NCBI GenBank assembly: GCA_026874595.1
Contig: CM049306.1
Coordinates: forward strand, 80,006,142-80,070,141
Source of the DNA: Sipunculus nudus
Taxonomy: Eukaryota; Annelida; Sipuncula; Golfingiida; Sipunculidae
Direction: 5' to 3'
Length of the DNA: 64,000 nt
A program made the translations under genes and the position numbers. The notes under the pieces were generated by a model. It made no database searches and was not told the DNA's origin. It worked only from the letters and a program-made list of their open reading frames with translations. This document shows, piece by piece, positions 21,331 to 35,100 of this stretch. Position 1 is the first letter of the stretch; each line of letters opens with the position of its first letter.

Positions 21331-21689
21331 GCTCCAGAATTTTTTTATGCATAAAATACAACGGATCTATAGATGGCTATTGTTATTGGTATACGCAGAG
21401 TCTGAGATAATTTGAATATAATATTGATATATTAAATTAGAGGATTGAGACCTAATGTGGACCGCAACATCAGTTTAAAGTATAACTGTTTCCTACATTC
21501 CTGCCCTCATATTCATAATATAGCTCATTCTGCTGTCACCGTGTCACGAATGAATTTAAAGTGCCTGCTATGGCATGCTCGGGTTGTATGCTCGCTATGG
21601 AACCGAGGCAAGCCACAAGAATGTACAGCCTTATCAGGAAGGAAATGCTCCTTTAATCTCTCTGTATATATATAAATGAACTAATAATT

Positions 21690-22035
21690 TTGGTTTTAAA
21701 AATTTCTAATTAGGCCTGCGTGAAGGATGTAGGAACATGTTTAGCAACAACATGTATGTAAACACAGTAGAATTAACAAAAGGGAAAGCGCGTAACCTGA
21801 GGTGGTAGGTTGCATATATGCGGAGGTAGAAAGGTCACTTGTTGCAATACGCTATTCGCAAAGCTCTTGCTAATCTGACTTGCTACCAGATGCTCTTACT
21901 GATTTTTTTGTTATTTAGGCGGACCCCCCCCCCCCCCAATTACAAACAAATTGATATAAACAAAACAAGCAGTCTGTGTGAGGTGATATCCATGAATTCG
22001 GCCTATTTTAATAAAAGCTCCAAGGGATAACCTTT
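21690..22035 (+). repeat. Interspersed repeat, plus copy
   Basis: Alignable to the reverse complement of 44820-45215. Shared text includes GTAGGTTGCATATATG, GTCACTTGTTGCAA, CAAAGCTCT and AACAAGCAGTCTGTGTG. Both copies have a homopolymer run in the middle (C here, A there). The family is unknown. Confidence 0.65.
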
Positions 22036-22704
22036 AGTTTATAAAGGTCAAATAGGTGATTTGGCCCCAAATGCAGTGTCAAGTGTTGCTCTAGATTTAT
22101 TAACTAAATCGATTAAATAGAACACTGAACAAGTTTTTGGGCTTCGGATTGTACAGCACGCTCGACATTTGAGAAAGACCGACACAGGATTGTGATTATA
22201 TAAGTATATAAATTATAGTGACATATATATATATATAATTACTCAGGTCCATATTCGCTTCCTGTGGCCACTCATATCACTCTTTATTTTTTTTTCTGGT
22301 GGGGGTCTAAATGTGAGCGCCCCCCCCCCCCCTCTGGATGATCGTGGTCTTTTGAAGATTATTTACTTTTTGATTGAAAAGTTCATGCCCCGCCTTGAAT
22401 CACTAAAGACTGACCAGTAAGAAAGAAGGAACCCTCTGGTTCCCAGGCGTTATTCCAACCATTTATCTATAGAAACATTTACTAAGTTCAAAGAAAAACA
22501 CCATCTTAAGGAAATGTCACCCCACCCAAAGTCCCTATCATATAAGAGTAGCAACAAATCAAGCTTAATGTATTCTGTCCCTGGGACAGTACTGTCCACT
22601 GCTCTAATGGCCTGGTACTTGACCATATGGAGCCTGTTATATGCTGGACTACACTGAACAGCTGTACACAAGCCCATTATCGGGAACAGACATACCAAAT
22701 ATAA

Positions 22705-23727
22705 ATATTAACCACATACAAACCTATTTTGTCGTATGCCCACGTGTCTTGGTCGGGAGCGGTGCGAAGCCGAGAGACCGAAAAAGGGATAGAAGAGAAG
22801 TTCAAACTTGCACGAGAAGTTGAAAGAAGGGTGAAGGAGCCCATCGCTAGCGGTGACAAACAGAGAATCGAAGCTTTAGTTAACAAAGTAAATGAAGTTC
22901 ACCTTAACTGTTCAAATAAGCTATCAACCTCGGTATCTATCTGGAAGGCAGACTTTGAAGAAGCGTTCTGCGCTACAAAATCATACAAAAACACATCTGA
23001 AAACGATAGGTTATCCAAAATCAGTGCTGTTTCGGAACTTTTTTTAGTATACTCACAAATGATGACAAACTTGGAACAAGTTACAGAAATCGCAGGGTCC
23101 TGCTCCTGGATCACGCCAACTAAGAGTGATCTAGATAAATACAACACATTCTACACGCATTTACAATCGGCCGCTCAGACAAGCGGTTCCGCTTCCGAGA
23201 TAATGGGATTTTTCAATGAATGTATCTGGAAAAGTAATGAGAGAATAGGCCGTGCAGGCGAATGGTTGGAAGAACATCTCCAAAGTTACCTGGTGGTAAA
23301 TATAACAAAGCAACAGATGCAGGTGGAAATGCACAAGATACACATTTCCAAATCACACTGGGATCTTTTGAATTGTGGCAATAGTTTAAAAAATCTAAAT
23401 CTCCTTCTAGTCAGCATGAAAAAACTTTTCCTGAAGAACCTAAACGGGGCAAATGATCTATTTCCTCCAGTGCGACCTGACTATAAGACATCAATTGCCG
23501 AATTTCATGGACTCTGGACATCAGATGACACAGCCCTGCACAACCAGTTGAACACATTCTTTGAAGCCTATCTTCAGAATGCAAAAGATGGAAACGTTAC
23601 GTAAACGTTTGGTTATTATGCAGAGCTGGACAAGGCGATTGATTCATTGGTGAATGATTTCGACCCTTCGAGGGCGGACTTGCCATTGATGAAGAGTTTT
23701 ACAAGTGATTATGACGTCCAATTATAA
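22705..23727 (+). pseudogene. Long unrecognised reading frame, probably an interrupted coding exon
   Basis: The frame is open from 22705 to a TAA at 23602-23604 (about 300 codons) and stays open after it for 40 more codons, to a TAA at 23725-23727. The region is rich in Lys/Glu and amphipathic stretches, with little low complexity and coding-like composition (for example EKFKLAREVERRVKEP, NERIGRAGEWLEEHLQ, DYKTSIAEFHGLW, and YYAELDKAIDSLVNDF after the first stop). No ATG occurs for the first 110 codons, so it is an internal exon or a 5'-truncated copy. No family was recognised and no signal peptide or membrane segment is visible. The in-frame stop near the 3' end points to a decayed gene or retrocopy, although a shortened but functional terminal exon is possible. 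Confidence 0.5.
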
Positions 23728-23911
23728 CATAGTACAGCCTATTTAAACTAAATATTAGCTTGATATTCAAGCGTTTAATGTTGTTGCCATTATAATTTTC
23801 CCTTACATTAAATCACTTAAACCAAAATAATTCAATTACAAATGCAAATTCATATACATGTATTTTTTCTTTGGGTCGATCTGATGCAAGATCATTTGCA
23901 TTTTTAATACA

Positions 23912-24020
23912 GTAAAACCTCGCAGAACGACATTCTCGGTTTAGTGGCCACCTCAAGATAGCGAACGCTTTCGCACGGTTTCAATTCTTTTTTTTCTGTT
24001 TTAAAGACCTCGTTTAGGCT
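23912..24020 (+). mobile_element. pogo/Tigger-like terminal sequence
   Basis: TA followed by CAGTAAAACCTCGCAGAACG resembles terminal repeats of pogo/Tigger elements (CAGT.(A/G)AACCTCG...). Related text is seen near 43690. No matching inverted end or transposase was found, so the element is partial or its far end is decayed. Confidence 0.35.
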
Positions 24021-25145
24021 ACCACTTGTAAAATATCGAGTTCCGACTCGTGGTCGTAAAAGTTTTGCATAATTCTCAGTAACTATGTCGTGCAGATCAA
24101 GACAACATTCACTTTCCAATGTTTGTATTTGCGAAGCAAATTTGAAAACGGTGAACATGAGCAATCAGCGCGGACCGGATGAAAATTTGCACTGTGAAAA
24201 TGATTTGGGAGATCCTGAATTTGATGGAGATAAAATAAGTAAATTCAGGTGTCGGAAACTCGCACGTGCTTTATGAATATGTGTGTTGTGAACGTGAGGA
24301 AGTTGTGCCTAATAAATATGTGTGCTGGGAACATTCTCATCAGGAACATGTATTGGGTTAATTTGTGTGATTTGCAAGAACGTGATGCACATGTGTCTAT
24401 TGATGAGTCTTTTAACACCTTAAAAACTGACATCATCAAACGGCAAGTCAGACGACGTGGCGAAATGGCGTTTGCAATTAGTGGTCTTTAAACTTCAGTA
24501 GATATGCAGTCCTTAACTTGCGTTTTTTTTTTAATTGTTTGACAACATGGGCGCATGAACCATGTTTACTAACATATTGCAGATAAACAAGGTGAAACAT
24601 CTGTAACATCCGAGGCATTTTAAGGACCATTGCTATCAGATATTTGCTACAGTTCATTCATATGTACGCAGAGTAGTATATATATAATGAATTTTACAGT
24701 TGAAGTAGGTGAACAATTGTATTTAAGCAGATAAAGGGAGCAGCACCAGATATTTGATTAAAGCTTCAACATTAAATCATAATACACAGTTATGGTCAGG
24801 AACAGCTGGCAAGTTACCGATTATGTCAGGTGTCTCCACTCTGTGAAGCTGTTTTGTATAAGTAGGATCCTATGCTTTACACATTCGCTGCCCAGCCAAA
24901 TATTCCCCCAGTGCCAGGCCCTGCATCAGACTCGGGGAGGTCCGGGTGAGTTAGTTCTAGGTGGGAAATGCTGATAACGAAGGTGTGAAGTCCACCTGAT
25001 CCAAGGGCCATAAAACCTGCCAGAGGTGTTATGCACAGAAGGATGTCATAACCCTGATCGACCTAATTAGCTAATTATGCCTACAACCAGTAAAGACTTC
25101 AAAGGATACAAAGGCAAACAAACAAAGATACGCGCGATCACATGC

Positions 25146-25149
<4 letters not shown>
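24021..25149. other. Gene-free stretch
   Basis: Contains loosely repeated AACATGTGT-like words at 24270-24400 that recur at 26930-27190. Nothing else was recognised. Confidence 0.35.
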
Positions 25150-25226
<77 letters not shown>

Positions 25227-25240
25227 CATGTATGTATATA

Positions 25241-25311
<71 letters not shown>

Positions 25312-25360
25312 GAGAGACAGAGAGACAGAGAGAGAGAGCGAAAGCGAGAGAGAGAGCGAA

Positions 25361-25397
<37 letters not shown>
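25150..25397. repeat. Compound TA/GA microsatellite
   Basis: Two TA tracts and two long GA tracts, about 250 bp in all. Frames full of Ser-Leu or Arg-Glu across it are artefacts. Confidence 0.95.
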
Positions 25398-25399
<2 letters not shown>

Positions 25400-27920
25400 A
25401 TGAATATTTGTTTACAACAGGACCGGGAAAGTCTAGGGGCCCACGCTAGCGGCTCCTGTACAAACTCGGATCGACCATTAATATAAGTGAAAATAATAGA
25501 TGGAGATTTATAAAACGTCACAGTTATAATCATGTATAATTCAAATTTCTAATGTCATTTTATCGATCTGGTAAAACAAGCGAGGGTTTGTGTCTCGTTC
25601 TGGTTTATGGTTGCCATGTAACATACCAATAACAAGTGTGGAAAGACGGCACAGGGTTATGTAGTATGTAAAAAAATATGGAATGGAAAACCGCGCAGAT
25701 TCGAACCCATTGTTACCTTTTTATTTTCGATCATTTTACAAACTTGTATTTTTACTGAAAAAATGTCTCTTTTCCCTTTCATTACTAAAAATATGATTTT
25801 TACATGTATTTACATAGCGAGGCGATAGCATGATGCAATGGACCTCGTCATCGTCACCGTCAACGAAACCGAGAATAATACGAAAATTGCTAGTAATCAA
25901 AGTGTAACCTAATATGATCAACTCCAGGGCTTGTTTTAATACTATTTTATGGATTGCCTGAAAGTCATACGTCAGGTCTGCCTATGGTGAATTCCAAAGT
26001 GCAGTTGGGAATTGCCGACATACTCAAGGGCCAAAATGTTCCGCAAGTGATCGTCCGAGTTTGCTTTAAGAATTTTACAATTTATACATGCACTTGTTGG
26101 CGGAGGTACTTACACATGTATAATGCTATGTATAGATATATATGATACGTGAAATACCTCCGAGTAAGCCAAACCAATAATTTGCAGCCTTGTTCTGATT
26201 ACCCTGCCATCTGTGTGTCAGGCATGTTGCACGCGCCCTATTGTTGTTGATTGCGCAATAAGCTGTCCTCGCGGGGCAATAAACCTGAACGATCTAACGC
26301 CTCGCTATCGCGCATTCTCACCTAAGGTGCGATCTGTCACACCTCGGTCTCAACAGCGGGTTTGCCGAAAGTAAGTGGCCAAAATACGCCCAAATATTAA
26401 ACGAGACACATTTTTTTGCAATCTTCGCTTTCGTTTGATTCTAAGGAATAATCCTTCACGGAATCAATTTTACCCTACAGAGGGTATTGAACTTATTTCA
26501 CGGCAAAGGACCGGAGCCGTGGATGTTTTTACGTTCCCCACACCTTTCCTACTTTCGAGTTATCAAGCACACTGAGGAATTACAAAATATCCCATTTCAT
26601 GACACGAAACCAATTTATAAATGAACTATTACTCATCTGCGTAGAGTTTATTGATAAATTTAGAGATTTCTTACTGAAAATTTCTGATAAATACATAACG
26701 AGCATACCCGTCATAGGCACTGGGGGAATCACAAAAAATATGACGATTATACTCGTCATAGGCAGCGAAAGTGTCAGGGATGCTTTATCCCAGAGCCTCA
26801 GAAATACAGATACAGATGTCAACTGACTTCTTAAAAAGCCAAACTAAAGACTTGTCTATTTAAACGATGTAATGGTGGTTAATCTATCGGCCATAACAGT
26901 GTAACATTGCGCTATATTAAATGTTGATTGCAATATGTGTTTGGTACATATAACGTTGTAATGATCGTTTTCAGTGAATATTTGTTTAAGTGACTGTATG
27001 CACGTGATGAGCATGTGCCTTGTGCTTATACCAGTGAAAATGTGTGTTGTACACACTAATTTGACAGAGATGTATTAATTTAAATGGCGAATATTTGTGT
27101 TGTGTATATATGGAAGTAATAAGCATGGAACTGGTGAACATGTTGAAGAGCACTCAGTGAACATGTGCGTAAACCTGGTAAGCTACACATGTGTACGTTT
27201 AAAATCAAGAACTTATTGTTAAGCTTGCGGATTGTAATCTTACGCGTGGTGTTTCGTGAGGGTTCCATTTTCGAGATCTCACCGATGAGTTACCTACACA
27301 GAGTATAACAATAATTTAAATTAAGTATTGTAATAATATGAAGACAAATCAATCAGGCCTCTAATTCATGAAGGTTTATTATCGCGATAATTGTCCTTTC
27401 ATGAATATCGCGAATTGGTTAATCTCGCTAACAAAAAGACAGCCACAGTATGTGTGGTGAAAAATATATCGGGGACATGTAATTGATAAATATGAAAAGA
27501 TAACTGAGGTAGATTATCAGTGCCGCTTCCTATTCGTGTTTTAATTTACGGGAGTCGGGAATATTAAGCCTATTATATAATATCGATTTACAGTGGAAAC
27601 TTCATCAAGATGGATATTTTCTACAACTCGCTGTCCAACGATAAGGTCTCTCAACACAGGGCCTTGGAGGTGTTCAGTCTCCTGAGTGCTTGGTGCCAGT
27701 GTCCTCACACTGTTCGAATTCCTGGACTACCTAACTCACATAATCATCAAAAAGTGCAGAAGAAAGTGAAGAAAACTGTGATGATTTGGCAGTATAAAAT
27801 ACATACAAATCCATACCGGTGGTCGAAATATCATATATACCATAGAATTTAAAAAAAGGACATCATATGGGTGAAGGAAGTTAAGCTTTTATATGAAATT
27901 TGAATATTTAGGAAACAGGA
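25398..27920. other. Gene-free stretch
   Basis: No exon was accepted. A frame beginning at the ATG at 27610 (about 80 codons, MDIFYNSLSNDKVSQHRALE) has a plausible start but no recognisable domain or splice context. Loosely repeated AACATGTG words occur at 26930-27190. Confidence 0.35.
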
Positions 27921-28570
27921 ACCGGCTTTGTGGTTAATGAGTAGTAATGCGCAGCTTACCGGCCCGGGTTGGAGCCCGCCTGTGTGTCAAAGGCATAGTT
28001 GTGCGTGTCATTTCAATAGCAAAGTCCTGAAATTCCCTTTGTTCTATTGATATAAATGTTAATAACATATAATACAATCACTGCAAAATATCAATTAAAA
28101 TGTGTATATTCAGTGCACATGATTAAAAACATAACTTCTACTATACGTTTGGTGTGGTTGCTTATATAAAAATTTAAAATAGAATAAAAATTATATAAAA
28201 AAATGTTTGATGGTAACATTCATGTAAGGAAATTCATGATATTGTGGTTTATTATTCTATAAATATTGCATGTGGAATGTAGTATTTGTCATTGCTTCAT
28301 ATACAAACTTTATTGAACTGCTCTAGAAGATAAACACAGCTGATTATATTCATTTTTCAGATGTCGCAGAATGTTATTTGAATCTTCTTTAAAATACAGT
28401 TTTTAAGTCAACTGAAGATGAAAAAGTTTGGCTTTCATAAGAAATTTGAATATTTAGTGACTAACACCTAGAGATGTAGTTAGTATGTAATAATAATACA
28501 GAGCGGACTGTCCGAGGTTGGAACCCGCCTGTGTGCCAAGGTATATTAGTAAAATTTTATTTCAATGAAG
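27920..28570 (+). repeat. Two copies of a tRNA-like repeat
   Basis: Two blocks (about 27880-28020 and 28430-28570) share GAAATTTGAATATTTAG, a short spacer, and then GGTTGGA(G/A)CCCGCCTGTGTG. The latter resembles a pol III B box in a decayed SINE head. The spacing between copies is about 540 bp. Confidence 0.45.
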
Positions 28571-28699
28571 TATAATTTATTCTAAATAATTGATCTACCT
28601 AATTAATATAATGAACATTCAGCATTTATTTATTCCAAATTTTCATTTATGTTTTGTTAATAACTTTTGATACAATAGTTCCAGAATATTATTAATGCA

Positions 28700-28850
28700 T
28701 TGATTGTAAATTGACCATAGGGGCGGGGGAGCCCGCAAAAATTGTCTCCTTAAAAATGAAACTCCTCAAAATGTTTCGGCGAATGAAAAAAAAGGTGGGG
28801 GGACCGTTTCCCTCTGGAACCGCTTCTGATCTAGCGTTCTGAAACCTGAC
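28700..28850. repeat. Fragment of the GGATCC/poly-G interspersed family
   Basis: Contains GGAGCCCGCAAAAATTGTCT and a G-rich run followed by CCCTCTGGAACCGCTTCTGA, matching the block at 50310-50515. Confidence 0.5.
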
Positions 28851-31800
28851 ATACTTATCGATCAGGAATATTTTCATCAGCTGATATGAGTGATGCGCCA
28901 CCTGTGTTTTTTTTCTTACACAGGTATACTCAAGCCTGATAAATTGTAACAACGGTATCAGTTTCTTAGGGGTAGATATATACAAGTATCCTCTAATCTG
29001 GTATGCTCGTTGGTTATTTTACCAATATTTGTAGACTGTCAAAATAAAAGCCGTTCTTCAACTGGAATTTCTAGTGTCCTGAAACAAGGTAAGGTAGGCT
29101 TATTAATCATTACTTATTGTCCCGCCTATCCAACGATGTCATACTAAGGAATATAGTGATGCTTTATGCGGCTGTCCTACCATCCATCATTTCCGTTTGT
29201 CCGTTATTCCGCCATTTGATAGTGAACACATTTTAAACCAAAATTATTTACCAGAACCTTACATCTTTCACACACAACTAACCAACTGATAGAATAAGAA
29301 CTTTTTTTTGAGTTCACAAGGACAGATATCATAGTCACAGGGTCAGTTTCTTGGAAAAAGCTATTGGATGCATTCAAAGCCAAACTTTCGTATCCAACCT
29401 ACCATCTTTTTTATATAGCTCCAATACAAAAGCACATGGTCACAGGACTGTTCTAGTTGTTTTCACATCATCCAGGCTGACAGTTTAATCCATCCAGTTT
29501 CCCATCATTTAATTTATGGATTGCCTTAAATCGTGTTTTATTAATTTTGTTTTATTCTGCCATTTGCTAAAGACTGGTGGAACAACTTGCCTTTTTGGTT
29601 CAAGATATGTGGGTCACTCTTTTTCCTCGTCTGTCCATCCTACTACTTGGACAAGGGCCAGTATGTCTGTCTGATCGTTTTTCAGATGTTGGCAGCTGAG
29701 CGCCATGACCAATGCGTCTCTTGTTCAACTGTTTATCCAGCGTTGCTCCGCTGTCTCAGTTATTTATGGACTTTAGACTTATGTTTAAAAATCAAAATAG
29801 GCAGAGTAATGGTACTTAATTTCGAACACAGCTTTTCAATAGATTATTGAATATGATTCAGTCTCTTGCCTACATAATGTGTTTCAGTGTAATGTTGTTG
29901 TTGGTGTAGGGCTTAATAATTTATGCACTTAGATATGCAGATATAGTGTTTTTAATGTGGGTATAAGTGTTGAAGTAACAATTATCAAGGACTTTACGTT
30001 TCATGTTAATACCTTTTATGTCACGTAAAATACCTCATCACCTCACGTCATATCACGTCACATTAAAATATATCTGTATATGTAACCCTGTTACCATTCA
30101 TCTCTCGGTAGCATTTAGATGTACATAAACAACCTCATCCACCAACACCCATATATATCGTCTGCCCCCCCCCCCGGAAACAAAAACAAAACGAAACCCC
30201 ATTTTGGACCTGTAATATCTCGGTAGTAAATATTGTAGTTCTCACCATTAAATTGTTCTTCCTCAATTTAAATGAAACGACAGCTGAAACCACTATATAT
30301 GATAAAGGCGGGATGATTTAATTTCAGATACTGATTTACCCTAAAGCGGACCGTTCGGTCAGATTTTCACAATTTCTTAAGGACAATTCTCACACGTGGA
30401 GATTCACCTAAATCCTGTACATGAAAATGAATTTTTTTTTGCAATTTCCTGTGCACATTTTGGGGTCTCCTTGAAGCTCTATTGCTTTTAAATAGCTTTA
30501 AGTCGAGTTATTTTACCACCTTTGACACAGAGAATATCCACACCTGCAACTCACTGACAACTTCTCTGACAGATTTAGGCTTCCGGGGTTATCTTTTTTG
30601 AATAATCCTTATCCTCGCAGGCACAGTTCTGTCGAGGTCATGTATTCCTTGGTCCCCATTACCTTAATTTTATACATACTCATGCAATATTCAATGCTAT
30701 TTTTGCTGTTAATTTATTAAGAGTGCAAAGATCCGGTCCTTTTATAGGAAACTTATTGACCACCCATAATCCATTCCAGCTCTTTTCACAATTCCCAGTT
30801 TTAGCACTCGTGCCAAATACAATGTTGATTCTTCAAAAATGAAACCAACTTTGGACTGATCCTGGATACAAATTGCATTGATTAAAATAAGAAAATTTGA
30901 CACCAAGACTGGTTATTTTTAGTAATGAAACTGATTAATAGGTGACAACACCTACAGAGGCAGACATGGTAGTGTGATGCATGTGTCATATGTCACGTGC
31001 ATAGCCCAACTATGATATTTATTCATATGCTATTTTGAATACTGGCATTTGCATAGGATTTATTTGATGTTTTGAAATCTTGTTGATAAGATCCATCTGT
31101 TACACAATGAGAAATTTCCATCGAATTGGTATATTTGCCACGAAATATTATTAGTCAAAAAGCGGGGTTTATTTCTGGGACACCCGATAAAGTCAGGGAG
31201 ACAAGTAGGCCAATTATGAGATTAATTGCGTCAAAGTGAGCCTGTTGGGAAAAAATCAGAATTTTAGATTAACAGGCTTATGACCACTGTAAAGCCAATA
31301 ATTCTGTCAGCCTAAAAGTAATCAATACGTATATCAGCCTGTTCAAAAGGTATAAACATGCACTTTAAGATGATAACTCATTTAAGACAAACAGAGGTTA
31401 TTTGTAACATTTTCAGCAATAAAAATACCCCATGCCTCTAAGATTTTGCGAGAAAACGTTTTTGTACATAGATGTTTCACCAGGAACCCCATAGAAGGAC
31501 AAAACTCCTAATGTTTTACAGGTTTACAGTAGCTAGATACTCGACATCAATATGTATACCTGTACTGATTCTCTTTTGGCCCCTTTTAATAATTTTCAAG
31601 CGAAATTGAGTAAAAGTACAGAATTGGAAAAAATTTGAGTTTTTGGTACATTGTTCAACTGTTTCCTCTCAGCTGCTGTTTGTCTCGAGTCAGGATAACA
31701 AATTTGGTATCACTGGTAGTTTTGCCTGTTCACCATATTTGTATCTTCATAAATGAAAGTTATCAAGTATAGTTCTATCTTTCATTATTTATCAACAAGA

Positions 31801-32416
31801 AGAGGGTTATGTGTTACACTGCAGTTGGCCACTATTATCTTGAGTTGGTGTTTCCCTCGCGCCACGTTGAGGCCCTGTATTAATTTTTTATTTTTTAAGG
31901 TTCTTCAAATGTTTCTGTATTTTTAAACATTTGTTCTTTGTCGATCATCCGATTGACCTGCCAGCCAAACGTTCATTAGGGCACAAATCAATACCGTTAT
32001 TCTTGGAGTTTAAGACATGACATTTTGCATATAGTTTTTGGTCAGTATTTCCTCCGTGAAATTAAGCTAAAACTTTCGGTCTAACATCAAAACCTTTGTT
32101 TGGTATCCAGTATTGAAAAGCATGTCCAATTCAATGTATCCATGTCCACAGTGTTGATTTAAAATACATATATTTTATTCTGCTTCATACTCTTCTATCC
32201 TTACGATAGTAACAGAACATTTTAAAAATGAATGCTCACAAAATGTTCATTAAACCTAGCCTGAAGTACTATTAAACATTGTTAAAATGTATTCCTTTTT
32301 TTATTTATTAACAGGACCTGAAAATATGGTGCCATTTTTCGTACAATAAATAATATTCAATTAATAAAAGGAACTATACGTAGATAAAAATAATCAAGAA
32401 TCAATTATATTATTCG

Positions 32417-32419
<3 letters not shown>
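28851..32419. other. Gene-free stretch
   Basis: No exon was recognised. 29170-29800 has degenerate repeated text of the kind GTCCGTTATTCCGCCATTTG and TCCATCCTACTACTTGGAC. A C run lies near 30165. The rest is AT-rich single-copy-like DNA. Confidence 0.35.

Positions 32420-32499
<80 letters not shown>
32420..32499. repeat. Compound TA/GA microsatellite
   Basis: A TA tract of about 40 bp followed by a GA tract of about 34 bp. Confidence 0.95.
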
Positions 32500-32501
<2 letters not shown>

Positions 32502-34199
32502 AATAATGTTTCATGCTTTTGGATAAAATAAACTTATCTACTTTCCATAGCAATTGTTCATGTTATGAAACTATCAAACTTGTTACTTTACACTCGTTTC
32601 TTAGCAAAACGATTGTTTCAGTTCATATCTCAAATGTGATTTGTACTGGTACAATTGCCAATTGTACAAGTAAAGTTGACAATTTTGATGTGTACCCGCA
32701 AAATTCAGAATTACCATTTCTACTGGTACGATCGGCAGTCGTACTAGATCGCTGTTCGTCCATGACACACACACACACACATATATATATATACATGTAT
32801 TATAAATATAATATATATTGTCTGCCCTTAGTCTATTCATATAACTTCAATCCACTGTATTGACTGTGTTCCCCTTTGTCGATTTCTCCATCTAGATGAA
32901 TACATTAACATTTCTGGATACGTTCAGTTTAGATCTCACAATGTCGGCTCGGCCAGATCCCAAAGGTCATCTGCACTAGGCCAGTTTTTAACTGGACTGG
33001 TTAAAGATCTGAGCTACGATATACTTATATATTTTGTCAACAGTATGTCCCTGATAACAGGAAGATTTGCATGTGTTAGTGTAATTATATTTGTGGCAAT
33101 CATATTTTCACTTTAATGAAGATTTTTCTTGGAGTGCTTGCACAAAAAGTAGTTCCCGAAAGCACAATGTTTCTTGCAGGACTTGATTTTGTACAGAAGT
33201 TCATGCCTTTTTTTGGGGGGAGTATGTAATCTTCACTTATTTGTCATGCAGACTTGCGGTTAATGCTGCCAAGATATTACTTTTTTTCATGTCGTCCTGC
33301 TATGAATATAAAATTGAAAGATATCTGGATGTATTTTTCATGTTTTTTACACATTACATGTATTCTAATATAAGATTTATGTGTATTGTTATTTGTCGTT
33401 AAATAAATGTTTCTCTAAGGCACAGAATTCCAGTCTTTTAGATAAAGTTTAAACGGGTCATGGTGTTCACTGTTCGCATTGCATCAATATGGAAAATGAA
33501 GAAGCCGAGCACCCACTAATTTCAAATTGTAAAATCACGAACAGGAATAGCATAATAGGTCACATAATTGATAATTAAATTGTTCGAATATGCCTACAAA
33601 AGCACAATTGGTGATTTTCTTTCGGGAGCAATATCCAAAACAGAATATGATTGATCTTTCTCTAACTCACAAAGTGATTGGTGTATATGAAGGCTCCAGC
33701 TATATCAAATAACAGACTGGTTAAATGTACAGGATGGCCTCCAGAGCATAATCAGTGACTTCTTCTGTGAAATTTTAAGAGAATATTGATACGCATGATG
33801 TGTGCTTTCAAATCTGAGACAATCTGATATGACTGTAACACCACAGAAACAAATCCGACATCAATTATGGTAATCGATTCTTCCCAAAATCAACCCTCTA
33901 CAGTTTCCTTGAAAAGTAGTTTGTGAATCCCCATAACATTTAAAGAAACAAACAGACGCACCAACGTTCAATCTCTTAAACTAGATAGTTTAAAAATAGA
34001 CTAACAGAGAGACAGACAGGAAGTAAGGAAATAGTCAAATAAATTATCCATATCCTGGTAGAAACAAACTATACGAACGACCTATAAAATTAACTAAAAC
34101 TTTCGAGACACAATCCTTTTTGACAAAGATCTTTGGAAAAAAGTCATATTTTTCGCTGAATTGTAACTTTGAATGATTTTATATAAAATAACTAAAGGC
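32500..34199. other. Gene-free stretch
   Basis: No exon was recognised. A 116-codon frame at 32513-32863 contains CA/TA repeat sequence at its end and no domain. Confidence 0.35.
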
Positions 34200-35100
34200 G
34201 TCTTACTACACATACACATTTTGAAAGGACTGCTGCAAAACTGCTTAGGGTTGTAGGGGGTCAAATGGCAGACATAAAAAAGTAACCAGATGAAATAAAC
34301 GACCAGACATACCTAATGATTAGCATACCCTTAAAGATAGGTCACTTGACAATATTATAAATGGAGGGATGACGATAAAAATGATGTTGTGATGAAAATG
34401 AATTTTTGGATTTTGAATCGATTTTGACCAAAGCAAAAGGATCTGGGACTTTCGGTTATACATATTATGTGTGACTAAAATGATTGCTGCAAAATTGTGT
34501 CCTCTGATAGAGAAAAAAATAAACCTCCATTTTTCAATTTAAAAAGTTTTACCGTACCAAATACATTGAACTTAGTGACCGCAGGAATAAGTCCAGGGAT
34601 TCTAGTTTTGACATGCTGCATAGAAAGTTATTATATATTTTATAGTCGCTGAGGTATATAGAATTTTTTGGTATGGTTTTTAAATCTCCTTGGTAGCATT
34701 TGAGAATAGTCTCGAGATATTAATGTGTTATTTAATATGCAAAATGATTGCTGCAAAAATACACCCTTTAAAGCGTCTTTAAGTGAAATTTAGCATATTT
34801 TCGCTTGAAGAGAAAAGATTAGATTTGGCGAGACTTGTAATAATGTGACATTAAGTAAAAGGAATGATAAGTCTAGTTTTTAGTATACCTCTCGGGCTTT
34901 AAAATATTTCAAAGTTAGAAAAATATGGATCAATATTGTTAAATTTCAGACTAAAAATAGAAACTGCCACAGAAAAAATGAATAGAACGAGCCAAAGTTT
35001 ATATAGCTACGATCATTTTTTGAAAAGGATAGATTTTTGCTGACTTTGAATGACCCTGCCCAAAAACGATTGTAACCAAAAACGATAAGCTACCAGGAAA
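34200..35100 (+). repeat. Degenerate tandem repeat, period about 260 bp
   Basis: AAAATGATTGCTGCAAAA recurs near 34478 and 34740, with weaker forms near 34216 and 35060, within similar surroundings. The units are heavily diverged. Confidence 0.4.

Noticed and set aside
25138-25533. 131-codon minus-strand frame rich in Ser-Leu and Ile-Tyr
   Set aside because: It is a translation of the GA and TA microsatellites. Frames of the same kind at 1813-2071, 10436-10709 and 14286-14501 were dropped for the same reason.
26095-26341. Possible second solo LTR (TG...CA ends, an AATAAA-like box)
   Set aside because: There is no TATA box at the right distance, no clear target duplication and no paired copy in the window.
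27610-27852. 80-codon frame beginning MDIFYNSLSNDK
   Set aside because: The start is plausible, but there is no recognisable domain, no neighbouring exon and no repeat support.
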